Part shown: positions 33,939 to 44,017 of the stretch, one piece after another
Layout of the letters: every line of letters begins with the position of its first letter
How positions within the stretch are numbered: position 1 is the stretch's first letter
Source: Gracilimonas sp965227785
GTDB taxonomy: Bacteria > Bacteroidota > Rhodothermia > Balneolales > Balneolaceae
Assembly: GCF_965227785.1 (NCBI RefSeq)
Contig: NZ_OZ245785.1
Span: 1,550,001-1,614,000 of the forward strand
Reading direction: 5' to 3'
Length of the DNA: 64,000 bases
Position numbers and translations under genes: made by a program
Notes under the pieces: model-generated
Seen by the model: only the letters and a program-made list of their open reading frames with translations
What the model was told of the DNA's origin: nothing
Databases searched by the model: none

Positions 33939-36290
33939 ATGTTCAAAAATTATTTAAAAACTGCTTTTCGGAGTTTCAAACGTCACAAAAGTTCTTTTCT
34001 CATTAATGTCATAGGGTTATCAATCGGGATGGCCTGCAGTATCCTGATTCTGCTTTGGGTACTTGATGAGTTGAATTACGATCGCTTTCACGCCGACACT
34101 GATCGCATGTACCAGGTGATGGAGCACCAGTGGTATTCCGGCGATATCATGACTACCCATTCCACACCGGGAATTTTGGCTCCGGCTTTAAAGGAGGAAG
34201 TTCCCGAGTTTGAGTATGTGGCTACTTACACCTGGAATATTGAATACCTGTTTACCAAAGGGGACAAATCTCTAAAAGAAAACGGACTATACGCACGGCC
34301 CGACTTCTTCCATATCCTGGATATCAATGTATTGCACGGAAACAAAGATGAGCTGATCAACAGCCCCAAGAGCGTAGCCATTTCCAAAGAGCTGGCGGAA
34401 AAGTATTTCAATAAAGAAAACCCGGTGGGTGAATCCATCACAATTAACGGTACGGAAGTTCACACCATAACAGGCGTGTTCGAGAAGCTCCCTGAAAACT
34501 CGTCTTTCCAGTTTAGTTATGTGCTTCCATTCGAAGACTGGCTGCAAAATAATGAATGGGCTACCCGATGGGGAAATAATGGTCCCAGAACTATTGCCAA
34601 GCTATACCCGGGTGTTGACGTGGCCGCTTTAAATTCAAAGATAAAAGACTTTATAAAACAAAAAGATGAAGACGACTCGAATGTAGATCTCTTCGTTTTT
34701 CCCTTTGCTGATCTTTACCTGTATGGCCAATTTGAAGACGGTACACAAACGGGAGGCAGAATTGACTATGTGAGATTATTTACCATCGTTGCCATTTTTA
34801 TCTTGTTGATTGCCTGTATCAATTTTATGAACCTGAGCACAGCTAAAGCCACCAAAAGGGCCAAAGAAGTGGGTATTCGAAAATCCATTGGAGCGAGCCA
34901 GAGTTCATTGATCGGACAGTTTATCGGGGAATCCATGATCATCACTTTTTTCTCTCTGTTGGTTTCTGTCTTTCTGGTTGAATTGAGCTTAACCATATTC
35001 AATGACCTTACTGATAAAGCCATCGACATTTCCTATTCCGATCCAACCCTGCTTCTGATATTTCTTGGAACTGCCCTTGTAACTGGTTTTATAGCCGGGA
35101 GCTATCCGGCTTTTTATCTTTCTTCTTTTGAAGCAGTCAAAACATTAAAAGGTAATCTGAAAATTTCAGGCAGCGAAGCCTTTGCCCGAAAAGGATTGGT
35201 GGTGTTTCAGTTTTCTTTATCCGTTATCCTGATTATTTCTACCATTGTAGTGTACCAGCAAATCCAGTTTACCCAAACCAAGAACCTCGGATACAAGAAA
35301 GAAAACCTCATCACCTTTCCTGTTGAAGGTGATATTTACGATAAATGGGATACGTTTAAAGCTCAGGTTAAAGATATACCAGGAGTTGTTAATGCCTCTC
35401 GTTCCAGTTCTTCATTTATGGGAAGGAATTCCAACACCTCCGGTTTGGAATGGCCCGGCAAGTTACCTGACACCCATATTTTATTTGAGAATGTAAGTGC
35501 TGATTACGGACTCATCGAAACCATGGGTTTTGAACTAATCGCAGGCCGCTCTCATTCAGAAGAATTTGGCGCTGACACAGCCCGCATTGTGATTAATGAA
35601 ACAGCGGCAAAGGTAATGGGACTTGAAAGTCCTGTAGGGCAGGTTATTCAGCTGTGGGAAGAAGACACCGAAATCATCGGTCTTGTGAAAGATTTTCATT
35701 TCCAGAATCTGCGGTATGAAGTCGAGCCCCTTTTCTTCCGGCTTACCGACTATGGCTGGGCAAGCTATGTACGGGTTGAGTCAGATAATATTCGCGAGAC
35801 ATTAGCTCAGATCGAAGATAAATACAATGAATTCAACCCCACTTATCCTTTTGCTTATGAATTCATGGATGAGCAATATGCGGCTTTATACCGGGGAGAA
35901 CAACGAATTGGCGATCTGGCTAAATATTTCTCCATCTTTGCCATTATCATCTCCTGCCTGGGATTATTTGGGCTTTCAGCATTCACCGCTGAGCAGCGCG
36001 CTAAAGAAATCGGTGTTCGAAAAGTGTTGGGTGCTTCGGTTCAAAACCTTGTCCTTCATCTTACCAAAGACTTCACCAAGCTGGTACTAATCGCAATTGC
36101 AATCGCATTACCGGTTTCGTGGTGGATGATGGACAAATGGCTCTCTGATTTCGCTTACAACCCCGGCCTGAACTGGTGGATTTTTGCCGCTTCCGGTTTC
36201 CTGGCAGTAGTAATCGCCTGGTTAACTGTAAGTTGGCAGTCGGTCAAAGCAGCCCTGGTAAATCCAGTACAGAGTCTTAAAAGTGAGTGA
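33939..36290 (+). CDS. MacB/FtsX-type ABC permease 2
   Basis: This 783-residue permease starts MFKNYLKTAFRSFKRHK. It has the two FtsX motifs VGIRKSIGA (about 310) and IGVRKVLGA (about 690), and the C terminus NPVQSLKSE. Its periplasmic domains include the family's YFNKENPVGESI segment. The 289 bases upstream, shared with the divergent amidase gene, contain neither the dyad site nor a sigma-54-like element that I can see, unlike permeases 1 and 3. It may therefore be regulated differently. A 212-base gap with dyad site 3 follows it. Confidence 0.93.
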   Translation: MFKNYLKTAFRSFKRHKSSFLINVIGLSIGMACSILILLWVLDELNYDRFHADTDRMYQVMEHQWYSGDIMTTHSTPGILAPALKEEVPEFEYVATYTWNIEYLFTKGDKSLKENGLYARPDFFHILDINVLHGNKDELINSPKSVAISKELAEKYFNKENPVGESITINGTEVHTITGVFEKLPENSSFQFSYVLPFEDWLQNNEWATRWGNNGPRTIAKLYPGVDVAALNSKIKDFIKQKDEDDSNVDLFVFPFADLYLYGQFEDGTQTGGRIDYVRLFTIVAIFILLIACINFMNLSTAKATKRAKEVGIRKSIGASQSSLIGQFIGESMIITFFSLLVSVFLVELSLTIFNDLTDKAIDISYSDPTLLLIFLGTALVTGFIAGSYPAFYLSSFEAVKTLKGNLKISGSEAFARKGLVVFQFSLSVILIISTIVVYQQIQFTQTKNLGYKKENLITFPVEGDIYDKWDTFKAQVKDIPGVVNASRSSSSFMGRNSNTSGLEWPGKLPDTHILFENVSADYGLIETMGFELIAGRSHSEEFGADTARIVINETAAKVMGLESPVGQVIQLWEEDTEIIGLVKDFHFQNLRYEVEPLFFRLTDYGWASYVRVESDNIRETLAQIEDKYNEFNPTYPFAYEFMDEQYAALYRGEQRIGDLAKYFSIFAIIISCLGLFGLSAFTAEQRAKEIGVRKVLGASVQNLVLHLTKDFTKLVLIAIAIALPVSWWMMDKWLSDFAYNPGLNWWIFAASGFLAVVIAWLTVSWQSVKAALVNPVQSLKSE

Positions 36291-36303
36291 TCGCTCAGCT
36301 GAC

Positions 36304-36340
36304 TGTTCATAATCGCACACCCGGTGTTGGGAAGTGAACA
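36304..36340 (+). promoter_or_regulatory. 37-bp dyad enhancer site 3
   Basis: TGTTC, 8 bases, ACACCCGGTGT (perfect palindrome), 8 bases, GAACA. This is the most symmetrical copy, with complete agreement of outer and inner dyads. The centre, 36322, is 73 bases upstream of the promoter GG at 36395. Confidence 0.88.
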
Positions 36341-36392
36341 GGTATTATCCCACAAAAAGCCTTTAACGCTATTTTAAAGCTCTTTGCTCGGT

Positions 36393-36410
36393 TTGGTACG
36401 ATAGTTGAAT
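36393..36410 (+). promoter_or_regulatory. Sigma-54-like promoter, permease 3-8 operon
   Basis: TTGGTACGATAGTTGAAT differs from the permease 1 promoter at only two of 18 positions and has GG-N10-GA spacing. The predicted start is near 36420, with an 83-base leader that contains a weak hairpin. Confidence 0.82.
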
Positions 36411-36450
36411 ATCAAGTGTATAATGAGTTGTGACCTTGTTTATGCGTTAC

Positions 36451-36486
36451 GTGAGAACGTGCACAAACACATAAATACGTTCGCAC
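36451..36486. repeat. Leader hairpin, ACGTGTTTACG-like family
   Basis: GTGAGAACGT (36451-36460) and ACGTTCGCAC (36477-36486) pair at 9 of 10 positions, in the predicted leader of permease 3. Confidence 0.5.
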
Positions 36487-36502
36487 ATTAACACTTTACA
36501 TC

Positions 36503-38887
36503 ATGCTGAAGAATTACTTTAAAATAGCTTTCCGAAATTTCTACCGAAACAAAGAAAACTCGGTCATCAACATATTTGGGTTGAGCGTAGCTCTGCTTTG
36601 CTGCATCGTAATTTTTCTATTTGTCCGTACCGAGCTCAGCGTAGATAATTACCACACTAATGCAGATCAGGTGTACCGGCTTACATTCCAGGAAATAAAC
36701 CGACCGGGTGCACGGCACTTTGCCACTACTTCGCCTCCCATGGGTCCTGCCTTAGTCGAGAGCTTCCCGCAAATAGAACAAGCGGTGCGATTTCGATTTC
36801 CAGACTCAAATATTCTCAGCTATAAAAACCGTCAGTTTTATGAATACAACGTAGCCTATGCTGACTCATCCCTGTTCAGCATCTTCGACTTTCCCCTGGC
36901 CCAGGGAAATCCGGCCACAGCTCTTAAAGAAATTAATTCTGTGGTCATTACCTCGCCGATGGCACAAAAGTACTTTGGGGATGAAAACCCGATGGGTAAA
37001 TCATTGCTTTTGGATAATCAAATCCCGTTAACTGTTACGGGTGTTTTTGAGGAGATCCCGTCAAATACCCATCTTAATTTTGACTTTATCATCTCCTTCG
37101 ACACTTTCGAAGTTCCCCGTGGTTACCCCGTCACCCTCGAAAGCTGGGGTTGGGTTTCCTTCTATACCTATGTGAAATTATCCGAACAAGCCGACCCTGA
37201 TCAAGTAGCTGCTCATTTCAACGATTTTCTTATTACCCACATGGGAGAAGATGTGGGAGCAAACCGGATCTTACACCTGCAACCTCTCGATGAGATTTAC
37301 CTTGCCTCAGACCTCAGAAATGCTTCAGAAGATATGCGCGTTGGCAACCGGGCCTATATCTTCGGGCTGTCAGCCATCGCCCTCTTTTTGCTGATTATCG
37401 CCTGCTTTAATTACATGAACCTTTCCACTGCTCAGGCTATTCGAAGAAGCAAGGAGGTGGGAGTACGCAAAACCCTCGGGGCAAAACGCACTTCCCTGAT
37501 GGGGCAATTTATTTTTGAGTCGGTTTTGCTCACACTGTTGAGTGTTTTTATAGCCTTGTTATTTCTTGAGCCGGTAGTACAATCTGCCTCCTCCTTATTA
37601 GGTATGGAACTGGAGCTGGAACCCTCAGCCTACCTGTACCTGGTGCCGGTGTTTTTATTGCTTTCGGTAGTCGTTGGTGTACTTGCGGGATTTTACCCCT
37701 CGTTTATGATTTCAAACTTCCGGCCTTCAAAAGCTCTGAAAGGGTCCGTAGAATCGGGTAGTTCTGTTTTTTCCGTCCGGAAGGTATTAGTGGTCGGGCA
37801 GTTTGTAATTGCCATTGTACTTATTGCAGGAAGTTTAATCATCCGAAACCAAATTCAATTTATTCAATCAAAAGACCTGGGCTTTAATGAGGAGCAAGTG
37901 ATTGTGTTGCACATGAATGGGGAAGAGCTGACCCGCCGATTCCCAACCATCAAAAATGAATTGCTGCAGAACCGCCATGTAGTAAATGCCAGTTTGGGAG
38001 GTGGTTTACTGGATGGAAGAAACGGAACGGTTCCCATTTACCCGGCGGGAGACGACCCGGAAGGATATCCGATGAATATCTATGGTGTGCATTTCGACTA
38101 TTTCGAAACCATGGATATCAGTATGACTGAAGGACGTTCATTCGATCCTTCTTTTGCCACCGATTCTGCAGATGGCATGGTAATCAACCAATCAGCAGCC
38201 AAAGCACTGGGTTGGGATAACCCGATTGGCAAAGAACTGAGAGTTAGTGACATTATGGAAGGGTATGTAATAGGTGTTGCCGAGGATTTCCACTTTGCTT
38301 CCTTACACCGGCAAATACAGCCGCTGGTCATGTACATTCCACCCACCAATATGGAAAAGGTATTCGTCCGATTACAACCCGGAAACCTATCCCAGGCTGT
38401 TTCCTCATTACAGGAAAGCTGGAAAAGCTTGGTCCCTGACTTCCCCTTTAGCTTCGTTTTCCTGGATGAGCACCTCAACCGGTTGTATCAGACTGATCAG
38501 CGGTTTTTAAGACTCCTTACCGTATTCACCATTTTGACCATTTTAGTGGCATGTATGGGTTTATATGGACTGGTCACTTACATGATCCAGCGTCGCAGCA
38601 AGGAAATTGGAGTAAGAAAAATATTAGGAGCGAAAGCCTCACAAATTACCTGGTTGCTTTCCTCGGAATTTTCGCTGATGGTCGGGATCGCTTTCCTGAT
38701 AAGTATACCCATCTGTTATTTCGCGATTCAAAACTGGCTGCAGGAATTTGCCTACCGCGTCCCTATCCCGTGGTGGGTGTTCCTGCTGGCCGGTTTCGTT
38801 TCTCTTGTAATCGCATTGAGTACGATTTCATATCAAACTATAAAAGCAGCACTCGCAAATCCGATAAAAAGTTTAAGAAGTGAATGA
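36503..38887 (+). CDS. MacB/FtsX-type ABC permease 3
   Basis: The 794-residue permease is the first gene of an unbroken run of six permeases and an ATPase. FtsX motifs are VGVRKTLGA (about 319) and IGVRKILGA (about 702); the C terminus is NPIKSLRSE. It differs from the others in the LCCIVIFLFVRTELSVDNYH start and in IPWWVF near the last helix. The upstream dyad site and sigma-54-like promoter should drive it and probably the genes downstream, with hairpins at each junction possibly tuning the relative levels. Confidence 0.93.
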   Translation: MLKNYFKIAFRNFYRNKENSVINIFGLSVALLCCIVIFLFVRTELSVDNYHTNADQVYRLTFQEINRPGARHFATTSPPMGPALVESFPQIEQAVRFRFPDSNILSYKNRQFYEYNVAYADSSLFSIFDFPLAQGNPATALKEINSVVITSPMAQKYFGDENPMGKSLLLDNQIPLTVTGVFEEIPSNTHLNFDFIISFDTFEVPRGYPVTLESWGWVSFYTYVKLSEQADPDQVAAHFNDFLITHMGEDVGANRILHLQPLDEIYLASDLRNASEDMRVGNRAYIFGLSAIALFLLIIACFNYMNLSTAQAIRRSKEVGVRKTLGAKRTSLMGQFIFESVLLTLLSVFIALLFLEPVVQSASSLLGMELELEPSAYLYLVPVFLLLSVVVGVLAGFYPSFMISNFRPSKALKGSVESGSSVFSVRKVLVVGQFVIAIVLIAGSLIIRNQIQFIQSKDLGFNEEQVIVLHMNGEELTRRFPTIKNELLQNRHVVNASLGGGLLDGRNGTVPIYPAGDDPEGYPMNIYGVHFDYFETMDISMTEGRSFDPSFATDSADGMVINQSAAKALGWDNPIGKELRVSDIMEGYVIGVAEDFHFASLHRQIQPLVMYIPPTNMEKVFVRLQPGNLSQAVSSLQESWKSLVPDFPFSFVFLDEHLNRLYQTDQRFLRLLTVFTILTILVACMGLYGLVTYMIQRRSKEIGVRKILGAKASQITWLLSSEFSLMVGIAFLISIPICYFAIQNWLQEFAYRVPIPWWVFLLAGFVSLVIALSTISYQTIKAALANPIKSLRSE

Positions 38888-38912
38888 ATAATAGCTGTCA
38901 GCCATCAGACTT

Positions 38913-38952
38913 CAGCTTTCAGTTTTTTCGATCTGGTAAAAACTGAAAGCTG
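38913..38952. repeat. Permease junction hairpin a (CAGCTTTCAG family)
   Basis: The perfect 15-bp stem CAGCTTTCAGTTTTT (38913-38927) with 38938-38952 is flanked by GCTGTCAGC and ACTGACGG words. It is nearly the same as those at 41.4, 46.5 and 49.0 kb. Confidence 0.8.
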
Positions 38953-38986
38953 ATCACTGACGGTTGAAAGCCCAAAATTGACAACC

Positions 38987-41389
38987 ATGCTAAAAAACTA
39001 CTTCAAAATTGCCATTCGAAACCTTCACCGAAACAAAGTTTTTGGAATCATCAGCATTTTGGGACTTACCGTAGGTATCACCGGAGCCACACTGCTGTAT
39101 TTATATGTTGATAATGAGCTTGGTTACGACTCCCTTCATGAGCAATCGGATCGAATCTATCGCATTGTCGAAATCGATGATAGTCAGGATCAGAGAACCC
39201 GGTACTATGGACAGACCGCGCCGGTACTTGGATCAACATTGGAAGAAAGCATCCCTGAAATTGAAAAGATGGTTAGAGTATATCAGCCTGTGGGGCATGT
39301 AGATATGGAGTGGAAAGGAGAGGCCATCTCTGAGCGTAATTGGCTGATGACAGATCCTGATTTTTTTGAGGTATTTGATTTTGAAATAGTTAAAGGAGAC
39401 AAAAGCAACCCCTTGTCAGAGCCTAACACAGTCGTGATCTCAGAGAAAAAAGCACAGCAGCTTTTCGGAAATCAAAACCCTATTGGTGAAGTCCTGACCT
39501 TCAGTAATCTGGGTGATAATACTGTAACCGCTGTGATAAAGAACGTTCCGGATAACTCTCACCTTCAGTTTAATTTACTTTTCTCGAGAAGAAATTCGAA
39601 TACCGACATGGAGGAATATCTCACAGACTGGAACAATTATGGTGCTTACACCTACCTGTTGCTGGAAGAGTCCGTAAATATGACCTTCTTAGAAACAAAG
39701 CTGGATAACTTTATTCAAAACCAGCAGTCCACCAACGAGAATGCACGCAATTTCTACCTGCAGCCTATTACCGATATTTATTTCAACTCTCATAATATTG
39801 AATTCGGTATCGAGCAAGCTCACGGTAACATTTTCTATATCTATGTGTTCTCAGCAATTGGCGTTTTCTTATTGCTCATCGCAGGTATCAATTATATGAA
39901 CCTTGCAACTGCACTCTCTGTACAGCGTGGCAAAGAAATTGGTATAAGAAAGGCAGCAGGAGCGGAAAAGAGACAGCTTATCGGGCAGTTCTTGTCAGAA
40001 TCAATCGTTATTGCCCTGCTGGCTTGTTTAGGTTCTTACTTTTTAATTGAACTGTTGCTCCCCTATTTCAATCAGCTTACAGGAAAAAGTTTTAGCGTTA
40101 ACTCTGATTCGTTCGGATATATTGCAATGGTATTGCTTGGCATAGGCTTGCTTCTTGGAATCTCTTCCGGCAGCTACCCTGCGTTCTACCTGGCATTAAT
40201 AAAACCTGTCCGGGTGTTAAAATCCAATTCCGAGATGAAAGGGACAAGCCTGACACTCCGTAAAGCACTCGTCATTACACAGTTCAGCTTGTCGATCATT
40301 TTGATAATAGGAACTCTGGCTGCTTACAAACAAATTGACTACATCCGAACGGCTGACATTGGTTTTGAGGAAGATCAGATGCTCGTTGTTGATATCAACA
40401 GCGGAAACACCCGAGCTCGTTTTGATGCCATAAAGCAGGAGATGGCAAAACTTCCCGGCGTTCAGGATGTAGCGGTTTCCTCCCGGGTACCTGGGGAATG
40501 GAAGAACATCACACAAATCTTTGCCCGATCCGGAGAAACCGGCATGGCAGATTCTGTTCAGACATTCTTCATGAGTTTTGATGAGGATATGTTGCAACTC
40601 TACAATATCGAGTTGGTTACCGGCAGAAACTTCACCGGCAATAAGTTAACCGATTCCCTCACTGTCTTGCTTAACGAAACCGCTGTCAATGCTCTGAATT
40701 TGGATGATCCCCTGGGTAAAACCTTACGGCTATCCGGAGTTGGCGAACCTGTACGGGTAGTAGGTGTGGTTAAAGACTTTAATTACCAATCACTCCATCA
40801 ACAAGTAGCGCCGTTATTAATTGGATACTGGGCCAATCCTGTTCGATCAATCGATTACTTCTCTGTAAAACTGGCTTCCAATGTGGATGTACCATCAACT
40901 TTACAAGGGCTAAAAGAGATTCACGGACAGTTTGACCCTGCATCAGCAATGGAATACCACTTTCTGGAACAACAGATTGAACAAATGTATCAGACGGATG
41001 TGCGTGCGGGCAGGCTATTTGCCATCGGAGGTGGAGTGACCATCTTTATCGCTTGCCTTGGCCTCTTTGGCCTGGCTTTGTTCAGTACTCAACGACGAGT
41101 AAAAGAAATCGGAATCCGAAAAACACTTGGAGCCACCACAACCCAGATTCTTATGCTCTTAACTACCGACTTTATGAAGCTGGTGGTCATCGCCTTTTTG
41201 GCGGCAATTCCCGTCAGCTGGATTTTAGTAAACAACTGGCTTGAGAACTTTGCTTACCGCACTGATCTTGGGATAGGAATTTTCATTTTAGCCGGCCTTG
41301 GGGTTTTCATTATCAGTTTGCTGACTGTTAGCTCCCAGTCTATAAAAGCTTCGGTAACCAACCCTGTAAAAAGTTTAAGAAGTGAATAA
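38987..41389 (+). CDS. MacB/FtsX-type ABC permease 4
   Basis: Using the ATG at 38987 rather than a TTG three codons earlier gives 800 residues starting MLKNYFKIAIRNLHRNK. FtsX motifs are IGIRKAAGA (about 318, resembling permease 1) and IGIRKTLGA (about 708). The C terminus is NPVKSLRSE and the last helix pair contains SSQSIKASVTNP. The periplasmic domain carries YFNSHNIEFGIEQAHGNIF before the first FtsX helix. It follows permease 3 by 99 bases occupied by a hairpin. Confidence 0.92.
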   Translation: MLKNYFKIAIRNLHRNKVFGIISILGLTVGITGATLLYLYVDNELGYDSLHEQSDRIYRIVEIDDSQDQRTRYYGQTAPVLGSTLEESIPEIEKMVRVYQPVGHVDMEWKGEAISERNWLMTDPDFFEVFDFEIVKGDKSNPLSEPNTVVISEKKAQQLFGNQNPIGEVLTFSNLGDNTVTAVIKNVPDNSHLQFNLLFSRRNSNTDMEEYLTDWNNYGAYTYLLLEESVNMTFLETKLDNFIQNQQSTNENARNFYLQPITDIYFNSHNIEFGIEQAHGNIFYIYVFSAIGVFLLLIAGINYMNLATALSVQRGKEIGIRKAAGAEKRQLIGQFLSESIVIALLACLGSYFLIELLLPYFNQLTGKSFSVNSDSFGYIAMVLLGIGLLLGISSGSYPAFYLALIKPVRVLKSNSEMKGTSLTLRKALVITQFSLSIILIIGTLAAYKQIDYIRTADIGFEEDQMLVVDINSGNTRARFDAIKQEMAKLPGVQDVAVSSRVPGEWKNITQIFARSGETGMADSVQTFFMSFDEDMLQLYNIELVTGRNFTGNKLTDSLTVLLNETAVNALNLDDPLGKTLRLSGVGEPVRVVGVVKDFNYQSLHQQVAPLLIGYWANPVRSIDYFSVKLASNVDVPSTLQGLKEIHGQFDPASAMEYHFLEQQIEQMYQTDVRAGRLFAIGGGVTIFIACLGLFGLALFSTQRRVKEIGIRKTLGATTTQILMLLTTDFMKLVVIAFLAAIPVSWILVNNWLENFAYRTDLGIGIFILAGLGVFIISLLTVSSQSIKASVTNPVKSLRSE

Positions 41390-41414
41390 GTAATAGCTGT
41401 CAGCTATCAGACTT

Positions 41415-41455
41415 CAGCTTTCAGTTTTTTGCCAGATCCAAAAAACTGAAAGCTG
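41415..41455. repeat. Permease junction hairpin b (CAGCTTTCAG family)
   Basis: The perfect 16-bp stem 41415-41430 with 41440-41455 extends by one more G-C pair and has a 7-base loop. Outer words AGCTGTCAGC and GCTGACGGCTG add partial pairing. Confidence 0.82.
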
Positions 41456-41489
41456 ATCGCTGACGGCTGGAAGCTCAAAACCAAACATC

Positions 41490-43943
41490 ATGATTAGAAA
41501 TTATTTCAAAATCGCATTTCGGAACTTGTTCAAGAACAAAGTCTATTCCTCTATCAATATTATTGGATTAGCAGTAGGCCTGGCAACCTGTATCGTGATT
41601 CTTCTGTATGTATCGCATGAGCTTTCTTACGACAAGCACCATTCTAACTCAGATCGAATTTACCGGGTTACTTCTCATATCGATTTCGGTGGTAATTTTA
41701 TTGAGCTTGCTTCTACTTCTGCCCCAATGGGTCCCACACTGAAGCAACTATACCCTGAAGTTGAAGCCATGGCGCGCCTTCGTCCACGAGGTTCCTATTT
41801 AATAAAGAAAGAGGGAAAGAACTATCGGGAGCATGGCTTTGTGTTTGCCGATTCCTCTGTTTTTGATGTGTTTACTATTCCCTTTCTCCATGGTGAACCG
41901 AAGAACGCTTTAACGCAACCACAAACCGTTGCCATCAGTGAAGAAATGGCCCGGAAGTATTTTGGTCGGGCTGATGTAGTAGGTGAGACCATTACTATAC
42001 AGGATGACTTTGATATGGAAATAACCGGTGTGTATGAAACCATGCCCAACACCTCTCATTTTCACTTCAATTTCCTGATTTCGATGGCAACTATTGATGA
42101 AGCCAACAACAATGTGTGGCTGAGCAATAACTTCAGAACCTATCTACTGCTTCGCGAGAATACTGATCCAAAAGCGCTTGAAGAGAACTTCGAGTATATC
42201 AAGAAAACATACATAGAGCCTCAGCTGCTTCAGTTCATGGGCATTACGATGAAGGAATTTGAAGAAGCCGGAAATCGTGCCAATTACAAATTACAGCCCC
42301 TGGAAAATATACATCTCTATTCCAATCTCACCGGAGAATTCAAAGCAAACGGAAGTATAACCTATGTGTATATCTTTTCCGGGCTGGCTGTTTTTATCCT
42401 GTTGCTTGCCTGCATTAATTTCACGAATCTTTCTACCGCGCGATCAGCAAAACGAGCTAAAGAAGTCGGGGTACGTAAGAGCCTGGGGTCCGACCGTTCA
42501 ACATTGGCGGGGCAGTTTTTGATGGAATCTCTTTTGCTCAGTCTTCTGGCTTTAATTGTTGCCCTCTTTTTTGTTGAACTTACCCTGCCCTATTTCAGCG
42601 ATATAGCCGGAAGAACTATCAGTACCAATTATTTCACTAATATTACTCTAAGCCTGAGTATGCTGGGAATTGTACTTATCACCGGCTTGCTTGCCGGCGC
42701 ATATCCTGCTGCAATGCTGTCATCATTTCAACCCGTAAAAGTACTTAAAGGAACCCACCTGGAGCGAAGAGGACATGGTTTATTCAGAAAGGGGTTGGTG
42801 GTATTTCAGTTTTCTATTTCCATCGTAATCATAGCCGGACTTCTTGTTATCAACGACCAGCTGCAATTCATCCAGGATAAAAACATTGGGTTTGAAAAAG
42901 ACCGGGTGGTGATCGTTGAAGATGCCTATGCCATCGGAAGCAGCATCGGGGTAGACTCCTTCAGAGATGAGGTTTTGAATAACTCTTTCATTAAATCTGC
43001 TACCATCTCCAGCTTCTTTCCCGTTGATGGATACTCCCTGAATGACCTGGCATACTGGCCGGAGGGTAAATCACCCACACAGAATAACACGGTGAGCATG
43101 CAAACCTGGGAAGTGGATGAAAACTATATACCAACCCTGGAAATGGAAATCGTTGAGGGAAGAAATTTTTCTGAATATAGAGCAACCGATGAACAAACTG
43201 TTATTCTTAACGAAACAGCCGTTCAACGATTAGGGCTGGAAGATCCGGTTGGTAAAAGCATTTCTACTTTTGCGATGAATCATGAGGATGGATCAATCGA
43301 TCAATCCAGTACACTGTCTTATGAAATTGTGGGTGTAGTCAGGGACTTCAATTTTGAATCGCTACGAGAAAACGTAACCCCCTTGGGGTTATTTAACCAG
43401 CGATCTTCGGGTAATGTGGCTTTTCGTTTTGCTGATACTAATATCAGTGAGGTACTTGCTGTTCTGGAAGAAGAGTGGATCGCCCGTGCCCCTGAACAGC
43501 CCTTCAATTATGCTTTTCTGAACCAGCAGTTTGACCGGATGTACCGGGCTGAAAACAGGGTTCAAAACCTGATGAGCACCTTCTCTGTGCTGGCTATATT
43601 AATAGCTTGCCTGGGTTTGTTCGGACTATCTGCATTCAGTGCTGAAAAAAGGGGTAAAGAAATAGGAATCCGTAAAGTATTGGGAGCAGATATTTCTTCC
43701 ATCCTTCGCTTGATTTCAAAAGAATATATGGCCCTGATTATCATCAGTTTTATTATTTCGGTGCCTGTAGCTTACCTGGTAATGCAGCAGTGGCTTCAAC
43801 AGTTTACCTACCGAACCGATTTGGGAATCTCTGTTTTCCTGCTATCAGGATTAATCACACTTGGTATTGCCATAGCAACCGTAAGCTGGCAATCGATAAA
43901 AGCGGCCTTAACCAACCCCGTAAACAGTTTGAGAAATGAATAA
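41490..43943 (+). CDS. MacB/FtsX-type ABC permease 5
   Basis: The 817-residue permease begins MIRNYFKIAFRNLFKNKVYSS. FtsX motifs are VGVRKSLGS (about 325) and IGIRKVLGA (about 725); the C terminus is NPVNSLRNE, shared with permease 6. The N-terminal 30 residues are almost the same as those of permeases 6 and 7, which suggests these three are the most recent duplicates or undergo conversion at that end. The periplasmic regions are strongly diverged. Confidence 0.93.
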   Translation: MIRNYFKIAFRNLFKNKVYSSINIIGLAVGLATCIVILLYVSHELSYDKHHSNSDRIYRVTSHIDFGGNFIELASTSAPMGPTLKQLYPEVEAMARLRPRGSYLIKKEGKNYREHGFVFADSSVFDVFTIPFLHGEPKNALTQPQTVAISEEMARKYFGRADVVGETITIQDDFDMEITGVYETMPNTSHFHFNFLISMATIDEANNNVWLSNNFRTYLLLRENTDPKALEENFEYIKKTYIEPQLLQFMGITMKEFEEAGNRANYKLQPLENIHLYSNLTGEFKANGSITYVYIFSGLAVFILLLACINFTNLSTARSAKRAKEVGVRKSLGSDRSTLAGQFLMESLLLSLLALIVALFFVELTLPYFSDIAGRTISTNYFTNITLSLSMLGIVLITGLLAGAYPAAMLSSFQPVKVLKGTHLERRGHGLFRKGLVVFQFSISIVIIAGLLVINDQLQFIQDKNIGFEKDRVVIVEDAYAIGSSIGVDSFRDEVLNNSFIKSATISSFFPVDGYSLNDLAYWPEGKSPTQNNTVSMQTWEVDENYIPTLEMEIVEGRNFSEYRATDEQTVILNETAVQRLGLEDPVGKSISTFAMNHEDGSIDQSSTLSYEIVGVVRDFNFESLRENVTPLGLFNQRSSGNVAFRFADTNISEVLAVLEEEWIARAPEQPFNYAFLNQQFDRMYRAENRVQNLMSTFSVLAILIACLGLFGLSAFSAEKRGKEIGIRKVLGADISSILRLISKEYMALIIISFIISVPVAYLVMQQWLQQFTYRTDLGISVFLLSGLITLGIAIATVSWQSIKAALTNPVNSLRNE

Positions 43944-43957
43944 TCTTAGGTTGTAAC

Positions 43958-44001
43958 GTGTGAACGTGTTTACGTGCAATCCAACGTAAACACGTTCACA
44001 C
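43958..44001. repeat. Permease junction hairpin c (ACGTGTTTACG family)
   Basis: A perfect 18-bp stem (43958-43975 with 43984-44001) has an 8-base loop and core GAACGTGTTTACGT. It is the same word as in the arms around the second S23-type ORF. Confidence 0.82.
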
Positions 44002-44017
44002 AAAAACACATTGAACC